Both the position numbers and the translations under genes were made by a program. A model generated the notes under the pieces. It was not told the DNA's origin and ran no database searches. It saw only the letters and a program-made list of their open reading frames with translations. A DNA stretch of 64,000 nt, taken from Artemisia argyi (lineage: Eukaryota > Streptophyta > Magnoliopsida > Asterales > Asteraceae). The stretch covers positions 1,272,501 through 1,336,500 of the forward strand of contig CM060703.1 of the NCBI GenBank assembly GCA_030686995.1. The letters run 5' to 3'. Numbering within the stretch: position 1 is the first letter of the stretch; each line of letters starts with the position of its first letter. Positions 55,665-64,000 of the stretch are shown piece by piece.

Positions 55665-56723
55665 AATTGTATGTTTGTTTATTTCTCTAGTTGATGTAAT
55701 GTTGCGTTATATGCTTACTTATAAACAAGGATTATCCGTCTTTTATACAGAAACCAAAGAGTATATGTTCTTTACTTATTTGCAAAGATTTGCATATTTG
55801 GTGATTTTACCTTCTTTATTAAAGGCCTATAATTACAAATTCTTTTACTAACTTAGCAAATAAATTAAACTCTTTTTCTTTAGAATAAAGTAAAGTAAAA
55901 ATCACAAAGCAAAATTTAATATGCTAAACCTTGCCAATAAGAAAATAATATACACTCTAAAAGCATGATAGATTGAAGAGACGAAGAAAAAAAAAATGTG
56001 GAAGGAAAATGGAAAAAGCAGATGAAGATGAAGATGAGAGAAGAAAGAGAGAAATATTTTTAAATTATCTATAAATTTTTGTTTTGTCTTTTGATATAAC
56101 TGTTTCTTTATTTCTTTTCTTATTATTATTATTTTTTTTTGCTCATTAAGTTTAGTTTTTTCTTTTTTTTTAATTGAGCTTATAATTTTAGAAAGTCATT
56201 CTCCAATTAGTAAATTGTATTTTTAAAAAGAGAAAACAAGTTGATACGAGATTTTATATATGCTATTTTTGGCGTAAATAATTTTGATTATGATATACTC
56301 CATAGTAATTAAGTTTTCAAATTAATCAACTTTTGGAAACAAGTAACATTTACCAGACACAAATACAAAATTGCAAACACAACAAATAGAACACATAGAT
56401 GCACCGTATGATGGTGGAGCTGCACAAAAAAAATATTACAAATTGCTATATATAGGATACTTTTCAATTTTATCCAAACTAGGTAGCCTTTTTTTTTCTT
56501 TCAATATTGCTATATCCAATATACTTGTGTATTGTTTTTTTTTGTCCTTTATCCAATTGTATAGTTATTTTTTCATTTAGTTTCAATTCTATAGCAATAC
56601 ATATCCTATCCAGCCATGTCTTTTTTTCACTCTTAATTTCTTCTTCTATCTTATCAGATCTAAGCTTCTAAGGTGATTCCTTATGTATTTCCAAGGTGAT
56701 TCCTTACAAAATGCTACATCGCT

Positions 56724-56768
<45 letters not shown>

Positions 56769-56830
56769 TCTAAGGTGGTTCCCGGGAACCACCTACTTGG
56801 TACATAGGTTAGCCTCTGACTAGGGACAAG
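55665..56830. other. Upstream region of the DC1 gene
   Basis: No gene. A minus-strand TATA-like word (tttataagt, near 55720) lies about 55 bp before the ATG. 55800-55975 is similar to 57575-57740. An ATA microsatellite lies at about 56725-56763. Confidence 0.5.
56725..56763. repeat. ATA trinucleotide microsatellite
   Basis: About 13 uninterrupted ATA units. Confidence 0.9.
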
Positions 56831-57574
56831 GTTGTCTAGATCCCGATCCTGGTCTTAACTTTTTGTTTCGAACATACGACTACCCTTTCATATTTCAAAA
56901 CTTTTAAATTCTACATATTTCTTTACCTTATGATTTTCATAATATAATTTATTTTATGTGACAATACAATTCTATAGTGTGTATCGAATAGGGCCGAGCA
57001 AAACAGATCAAAAACTTAATCGAACCAAAAAACCCAAGCCGAACAAGTCCGATCGAAACCAAACCGACCATATTAGGTTCGGTTTTTAGTTCTATATTTT
57101 TATGATTTTCGGTTTTGTTTCGAATCGGTTCAGTTTGAACCAAAACCCAAAAAAATACACCTAAACCATACAATCCCAACAGAACCGAATGGACCAACAA
57201 AAAGCCGTACCGAACCGAGTCACTTCAGTTTGGTTCTTGGTTCATGTCTTTCACAAAATCTGTTTTTGTTTCGCTTCAGTTTTGGTAGGTGTTCGATTCG
57301 GTTTTGACCCGCTGTTTAACCCAACATTTGACCCTTAAAGCATATTACATTTACTTTTTCTAAAATTATAAATCATAATGGTTATGAGTGTTGGTATAAG
57401 GTGGAATGATAATGAATGTATCAATCTCGATATTATTGTTAGGATTGTATAGTAGGGTATGGATATCAACTTTTTGACCAAGTGTGATTTTATCTTCATC
57501 ATCTCACAAACAGGAAAGAAAGAGAGATTTCATCATATAACCATTCTAAACAAGCTTAACTAAAACCATGACAT
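56831..57574. other. Repeat-rich intergenic DNA
   Basis: 56860-57010 resembles 14500-14640. 56990-57310 is rich in AACCGA/CGGTTTTG words. No gene seen. Confidence 0.55.
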
Positions 57575-58242
57575 TGATGATTTTACCTTCTTTATTAAAG
57601 ACCTATAATATTCCCTGACAAATTCTTTTACCAAATTAGCAAACAATCTCTTTTTTCTTTAGAATAAAGTAAAGTAAAAATCACCAAGCAAAATCTAATA
57701 TGCAAAACCTTGCCAATGAGAAAAGAATATACACTCTTTTGGTCTCTACGACTCTACTAGGGGCAAGGTTGTCTAGATCCCGATCATGATCTTAGGATCG
57801 TACAATTCTATGTTCCCATATATAAAAAAACGAGTAGAATCATAGTACAATCTTAGTTCGTGCAGAATTAATCTAGGAACTCACGCATGATCATGTTCTT
57901 CAAATCTCTACTACAGTTAACAGAAGTATAACAGTTTATAGAGAATAGACACATACCATATGTTAGAACAAATTAATATGTAATTGACAACTGCATAAAT
58001 ATATACTAGTAATAGTATATCGTTTGAAGTAGTCTTACCTCAAACTACGTACGTACGGCCGTATCTTAAATAAATCCCGATACAAGTAGTTTGGATTTAT
58101 AGATCAAACTCAAATCTAACTTAAAGGCATGATTATATATTTACGAGATGAGTGAATATGGTTTTATATGTTAACTTTTTGTTTCGAACATACGACCCTT
58201 TCATATTTCAAAACTTTTAAATTCTACATATTTCTTTACCCA
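57575..58242. repeat. Duplicated DC1 upstream block joined to a duplicated F-box flank
   Basis: 57575-57740 matches 55800-55975. 57860-58240 matches 14230-14560 and, less well, 43240-43650. The fusion of flanks from two genes supports segmental shuffling. Confidence 0.65.
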
Positions 58243-58598
58243 TTTTTTTTTTGACGGCGGCATATTGTTAAAAGAAACACTAGCAAGACGCTAGAATTAC
58301 ATAGGCGATTTCAGCCAATCCGTCCAACTAATAGACATTTTACCTCTAGACTTTAACCATGAAAAAGAAAAAAAGACGAATATTATCAAAGATGTCGCAT
58401 TTCCTCATGACTTGAGAATAAAAAGCGACATTAATTATTTCTAAAATGCCAAAGCACCCAACATGTAGATGCAAAAATAACAAAAGCTTGAACTTTTGCA
58501 TCTTTTGAAACACGCAATGGAGAAACCAAGTGTCCCAATCTTCACAGGAGAGAAATGGTTGGAATTTAGGATGGGCATTCGATTCCAATGATTGTTAC
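58243..58598 (-). mobile_element. 5'-truncated LINE (L1-type) 3' end
   Basis: On the minus strand the segment ends LKSRGKMSISWTDWLKSPM-stop, a phrase typical of the last residues of plant LINE ORF2, followed by a short 3' region and an A tail (T run at about 58243-58252). Upstream codons are degenerate. The paralogous site near 56925 is empty. A clear target duplication was not found. Confidence 0.65.
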
Positions 58599-59528
58599 AT
58601 AATATAATTTCTTTTAAACACGTAAATGTGATAGAGTATGCATTGTCAAAGATAAAAGTTAACCCATTATATATGTGACAAGACAATTCAATAATGTGTA
58701 CATTTTTTTTAACGGTGACTGTCACAACTCACCATTTCAGGTCATTTCCCGAACTTTGGAAAAACACTATTCATCAAAACACTATTCATCATTTTTTGTG
58801 TCAGTTTGACATTCCGAGAAGCATTCAGAAATTTTACTATTCACTGAACACTATTCATTGCGGGAAAAGATTTCATCATTCACGTGCATTACACATTTCA
58901 TCGTAAATTTAGTTTACGGGTATTCAAATTCGCGTAACCGGATTGGTTTAGGTGCGAATTCATTTCATTAGTGTTAAGGACACTGCATACGGACTAGAGA
59001 CAGTCTGCATATCATCATAACAGCATTTTCATGTTATACCACTCTTAGGATTTTCAAATTTATATATTTGATACATTTAACGTTTTACGTATAAGTAATT
59101 ATAATAAACGTTAACACCCGGTTTATACACGACGAATATATCTAAATATTCCCACAATGGTCCCGACATATTTTTATATCCATTTTATCATCATAAAAGT
59201 TATAATATTCATTTACCTAGTATTTTGGAAATTTATTTTATTTATAACGTAAGCTTATGAATATTACGACGGTTTTCGTGAAAACTAAACAATAATCACC
59301 CGAACACTCAGTAATTGTACCCAACATATTTTTAACATATTTACAACTTTATTTCATCCCGAATAACTTTGTTAACATTTATTTCTATTAAACCCGGTAC
59401 CCGATTTTAACTAATAACTCAAATATACACATAACCTTACACAAAATTTCTAATTAAATCAAAACTACCCTACCCCCCCCCCCCCTCATCCCCATGGAAC
59501 CAGCCCCCTAAAGTCTTCACAAGGCCAA

Positions 59529-62500
59529 TGTAACACCCCCAATTCATGGATGCAGCGGAATTCGAACTGGGTGTTACTTGACGGCACAATAGTCACAATA
59601 ATAGAAAACGAACTCCAATTGAGTCGTTTTAAAAGATTTATCATTCAAATTATATAAATATCAGAGATTACAAAATGAGGTCCCAAGTGGTTCCATGTTT
59701 ACAATGTATAATAAATGTGTTTTTGAATGATAATTAAAATTTATAGCCCTCTTGAGTATCCGTGTCCTTCCGTACCATCCTTGATCGTCATGAACCTGAA
59801 ATACATGCTTGAGAGGTCAACACAAAGGTTGAGTGGAATTCGTAGAGTTTAGTTAAATCGTTTGAACACAATATGTCGTAGTGTGAGCTATAGACTCACA
59901 CTCATAGTTAGAAAACAAAATCGTTATTTATTACACTAAGCTCATGCAACCAAAACATTAACATCGAACCAACAAAATTGGCATTATAGAAGCCCTATCA
60001 AGGTACTTTTGCCATTATACCGCTAAATCTCAAATATAGTGCATTTGTGTGAACTCATCGTTGTTCAACACAAATGGGATCCGTCAATCCCAATAGATCT
60101 ATTCACAATATTCGCGCTCACTAAAGGTAGTGACTAATGGTTCATGATATAGGGACTTCGAACATGGCAATCGTTACTTAGTGACAATAAAACATAGTCG
60201 GATAGCATACAGTAGAAAGCATTGTGTTCGAGTAGAAAAATAATAGCATGTATTCCCCCCATGGGTTTGTAAAATAGTTAAACAATAGAAAGTGGGGCTA
60301 CGAACTCACCTTAAGTTATGTAGTGAGTAATGAATGTGATGGTCGAATCGTGAAGGTTTCTACAAGCAACCTATAATAGAATGTCGCGACTTAGGATCGG
60401 AGTAAAGAATATGAAGTAGTGCCTATATATATATCTTGCATTTAGTCCATGATGTCGTATGATGTATATTGTAAGTCTTTGAAAGAAAAGATTCATGAAA
60501 CATGTATGTTTTATATATCGTTTACTACCGTTCGGGCCGACATAATTCAGAAGTCATGTTAGTAAACGTTCGAGGAGCCAGGACACTTTAATTCGTAAAT
60601 CCACAACTTAACTCGACGGCTTACATAATGAACTCCTCACATGAGGCTCCCTACTATTGTAGTAGTTGATAAAATATATAGATATAAGTTTTGATTCGAA
60701 AAGTTACATGTCCGATATTTGAGTAAACTTAGGAAAGTTTAGTATTACATGAAGATTGTTATTAGGGTAAGTTTCATAAGTCTTGTATGACCATTTTTCT
60801 TTGTATTATCTCATGGTTCTTTTAAGTGAAGTAGATCCAAATTGTTTGTTCAATATATCGCCAATTCCTTGTTTCATGTTTACGCCTATGTAAGCTTACA
60901 TGGTCACCTCGTCATGGCCTAGCCATGGCCTTTGGTCCTTGTTCCAAGGTCATGAGACACAACCTTGGCTCTAGCCATGGTTGTGGTCTTGGTTATAGGT
61001 CATAAGACCTCTTGTTCGTTTTAAAGTATAACCATAATATAGTGACTTTGGTCTAAAAATGGCTGTTAAGAATTTGAAGAAAATTATCACTCAGAAAGCG
61101 TTTTCAGGGCTCGAGCTTCTTCATTCCTAAACAAAAACGTCGTTCCGGACAACTTTCGTGTTTTAACTTTTTGATGAATCGGACCAGAAGGGCCTCGAAA
61201 AAATACTGATTTTGATCAGAATGCTATTTTGGCAGATTCGGCGTTTTGGTTTCGCTAACTTCTTTTGGCCATAACGTTTGACTCGTATACTCGTTTTAGG
61301 TGGTTCAAATTGCTATGGTTTCCTTGTTAGGTCCTCTACTACAATATGTAATGATCCAATATCATAATTTTACCATTTTGATCAGATTATACCAAGAAAG
61401 TCACTAGTTTACTTGTTTAAATAACATAAGTTAACATATGTATACCAATACTTGTTTTACTCATTTTTATACATCATGGACATGATCACAAGACAAAATA
61501 TAGCATGAATGATATGTAAATAACATGAACATGATTATTTAACAAGAAGTATGTTAGGGTTTTGCTTACAACTTTTGGCTTTCTACAAGAAAGGAAGTAA
61601 CTAGTAAGGATAGGACTTTGATTGACAAGCTTCTCTTCACTTTAGCAATCCTTTTACTCTTGTATTCTTGAAGGATTTGTGATGAGAGTTTAGGTGACTT
61701 GAGTGGATCTAAACTCAAGAGAATCACCAAGAGTTTCAAAAGGATTTGAAGTAGTTTGATGAATCAAAACCAAACTAGGGTTTATGTGTTGATATAACAC
61801 TTGATTCTTGAATAAAACTTGAAGTAGAGGGAAAATTAGGAGTGTGTTTGTGTGTGTGAGGTTATGAACGACCAAGAGAGGATGAGGAGGGTTATATAGG
61901 GCCTTGAGGAGGTGCTAGGAAAGTGTTAGAAAGTTTCCTTTGAGGAGGTGCAAATATTAGGATATTTAGGAAGCTTACATGAGAAGTTTGGACACATACT
62001 TGTATTCCAAAAGTTCAAGACTTATCTCAAGCCACCAAGGCATGGTGAATCACCCCTTAGGTCGGCCATAATGATGGGGGAGTGACTAGATACATAAACT
62101 TGGTATTATCTAGCTTACGGAGTGAGTTTTGGTCCCGGTAATCGCTAACGGTAAGTTACTAAGTCATGAAACTTAAAATCGGGTATCCTAAAAATATGAA
62201 ACTTATAAATATGCTAGAACTTATCAATATACTCCATAATAAAATATAAAATGAGTGGTAGGTTCTATCGGGTGCTAAAACCCTGCTAAAAACTGGAAAC
62301 ACGGGTCTAAAACGCGTAATTCGCGTAAAACGCTGAACTGAAAAACGTAAAATTCCAAAAGTTTTGGAATTGTCCTAAAATGAGAGAAAATCATATTTCT
62401 ATTGTTTATAATGTTTTATGGACATATCGGGATGCTTGAATGACGTTTAAACCTAAAAGTAAATCTCGGACACGGCTTCGTGATTTTTGCAGAAATGATC

Positions 62501-62655
62501 CGACGAGTGTGAAATTCTCGGATTATCATTAAAATAGTTTAACTTAGGAGAATATGAAATAAAAATTTTGGATGTGAATAGTAAAAGTGAATAGTAAAAA
62601 GTGAATAGTAAAATTTTCGAGAATAAAAGTTAACCTGAAATTGCGAATTGTTACA
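59529..62655 (-). mobile_element. Solo LTR, 3127 bp
   Basis: The segment starts TGTAACA and ends TGTTACA. It is flanked by an exact 5-bp target duplication gccaa (59524-59528 and 62656-62660). It has no internal domain, primer site or polypurine tract. On the minus strand a TATA box (61893-61898) lies in a context shared with the LARD-like LTR, so minus is the likely sense. The form fits an LTR left after recombination between two LTRs. No gene lies inside. Confidence 0.8.
61893..61898 (-). promoter_or_regulatory. TATA box of the solo LTR
   Basis: The minus strand reads CCTCAAGGCCCTATATAACC. The LARD-like LTR has CCTCAAGGCTATATAAGCC at 9675. Inferred from motif and similarity. Confidence 0.5.
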
Positions 62656-62660
62656 GCCAA

Positions 62661-64000
62661 TCCTTACATTTTTAACCTCTAGGCATTAATGTGTACATAT
62701 GATACATTATACTTAACTACTTAATTACAAAAACCACAAAAACAATACTTGTAAAATTTTAGAGAATCAAAAAGTTCATTTCTTCATCCCCATCACCAAA
62801 ACCCACGACTTCATTACCAAACCAAGATCAAGAGAAGATTTTCCAAAAGTTAAAGCATCAAAGTTGTTCATTTTGCTTGCCTAATCAAGAATCATACCAT
62901 AAAAACACAAGAAATCCAAGGTTTCTAATCATCTCATCATCTATTATTTCAAAGTGAGTATTCAAATTTATTTTCATGTTTTCATCTAATTAACACATGT
63001 ATCTTATAGTATTCATGCTTAATTTCATCCACAAACTAGTTATACCACTTTATTTTTGCATACTTTCTGAACATACAAACCCTAGATTGTGATTTAGATG
63101 TTCCTTTGTTAAATTAACTTGTTTACTAGTCATTAGGAACCCATGGCACCCTAAGAAGGTGTATGGTAGGATTAGTATAGTTTTGTGAAGTTTTCAAGAG
63201 TTTTTGTTGATGTAGAAACTAGTTTTGAACCTTGGAAATGGATTTCTAACAAGTAAATATACCTACTGTCCCATTTTGTTAAATTCTGGAAAATCAGTAA
63301 AAACAAAGGAAACTTTGGTAAAATTTTTAGAAAATACTTTCAAAAACGAATCCGTAGGCGAAAGAACGGATTAAAAAGAGTTTATAACGAAGAAGTTATG
63401 ATTTTTGCAAGTTTATTGATGAAAACTATTTTCCGGAAAAATACATGCTGTTGGACGTTTTTCGTCGGTCAAAAAGAGGCTTTAGACGTAACCCGGAGGA
63501 GCCAAGCTTTCCAAAATATATTACTACATACTAAGACGTAACCGTGGATATAAAGAACAAGTAAAACGGACTTATAACGACAAAGATATTCACGTTTCAA
63601 TATCGGCAAAAATCCTCTATAATTGGCAGCTTTTAGAAATAATAATAACACTACGTACTAAATTCTAGATTTTCTAGAAATATTAACCAAGTGCCCAATT
63701 TCATAACTAATGAAGTATTAGTGATTTCAAGTATATTTTTATGGCTACAAGACGTTATTTCAAGGATTTCAAACCGAGGATTTCAACACAAACATTGGTA
63801 CATACGATATATATATAAGTATATATATTGCAACTAGTTTTATTTTTCTAATAGCCATATTTTTCCTAAGTCTTGGAAAATGTATATTTTGATAACAACA
63901 AGTGTTTTTCAAAGAGTAGAGTGGTATAGGAAACATGTGCATGGACATTTCCAACATCATTTCATGATCTAAAGTAGATCGTTCATCATTCATATTAGGT
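62661..64000. other. Gene-free right end of the window
   Basis: No gene. AT-rich DNA with leader-like stretches (62780-62960) and a gtgagtattc splice-donor-like word near 62954. Probably the continuation of the LTR-type sequence starting at 58720. Confidence 0.45.

Larger units (their letters stand above)
58720..64000 (+). mobile_element. Probable LTR-retrotransposon sequence, interrupted by a solo LTR and cut by window end
   Basis: Similarity to the duplicated flank stops at 58719, where TGTCACAACTCACCATTTCAGG begins. This start resembles, in opposite orientation, the start of the solo LTR at 62655 (TGTAACAATTCGCAATTTCAGG), including following actattca words. After the solo LTR, 62661-64000 continues as gene-free, leader-like DNA. 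I infer a related LTR in plus orientation extending beyond the window. No coding domain is visible. Confidence 0.4.

Noticed and set aside
58720..62655. One DNA transposon with the terminal inverted repeat CTGTcACAA...TTGTTACAG
   Set aside because: No matching target duplication for these outer ends; the inner ends 59529/62655 have an exact gccaa duplication, so a solo LTR in related LTR DNA fits better.

Overview
The window is plant nuclear DNA, most likely from the daisy family (Asteraceae) and probably tribe Anthemideae (Artemisia, Tanacetum or Chrysanthemum type). I infer this from GT-AG introns, plant-only gene families (DUF295 F-box, DC1, IRX9H-type GT43, plant ATP-PEPCK) and a cysteine-rich retrotransposon ORF whose style I know from Anthemideae gene sets. 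Species is not determined.

Positions 1-14000 are a nested retrotransposon stack. A non-autonomous LTR element with 3.3 kb LTRs, a tRNA-Asp primer site and one 549-aa ORF (minus strand) sits inside the polyprotein of a Ty1/copia element (plus strand). Only the 3' half of that copia and its 3' LTR are visible. Positions 14000-17655 hold repeat debris, a hAT-like element with a recognisable empty site elsewhere in the window, and a small inverted-repeat MITE. Two complete copia elements follow on the minus strand: 17656-25796 (789-bp LTRs, target duplication ctata) and 28118-36074 (737-bp LTRs, target duplication gccta). Both have a full-length open polyprotein and almost identical LTRs. Between them lie the last two exons of a GT43 (IRX9H-like) gene.

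Positions 36970-40560 contain shuffled gene fragments: a DC1 3' end, copia gag/protease remains, and an inverted, internally deleted scrap of the PEPCK gene. The genes follow, all on the minus strand: a two-exon gene with the layout DUF295 / F-box / DUF295 (40671-43011), a PEP carboxykinase gene with nine intact exons but no recognisable first exon (47019-50367), and a two-exon DC1 zinc-finger gene with about nine DC1 units (53553-55664). The space between the F-box and PEPCK genes holds a Stowaway-like MITE, a CACTA-like end and a Ty3/gypsy gag-protease remnant.

Several blocks occur two or three times: the GT43 fragment, the flank of the F-box gene, and the 3' end and upstream region of the DC1 gene. 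This marks an old segmental duplication array that transposons later interrupted. The right end (58720-64000) is long LTR-type sequence with a 3.1 kb solo LTR (59529-62655, target duplication gccaa) inserted in it. Only the three gene loci look like host genes; they show no shared pathway, and the PEPCK copy may not be functional. I recognised no tRNA, rRNA or CRISPR.
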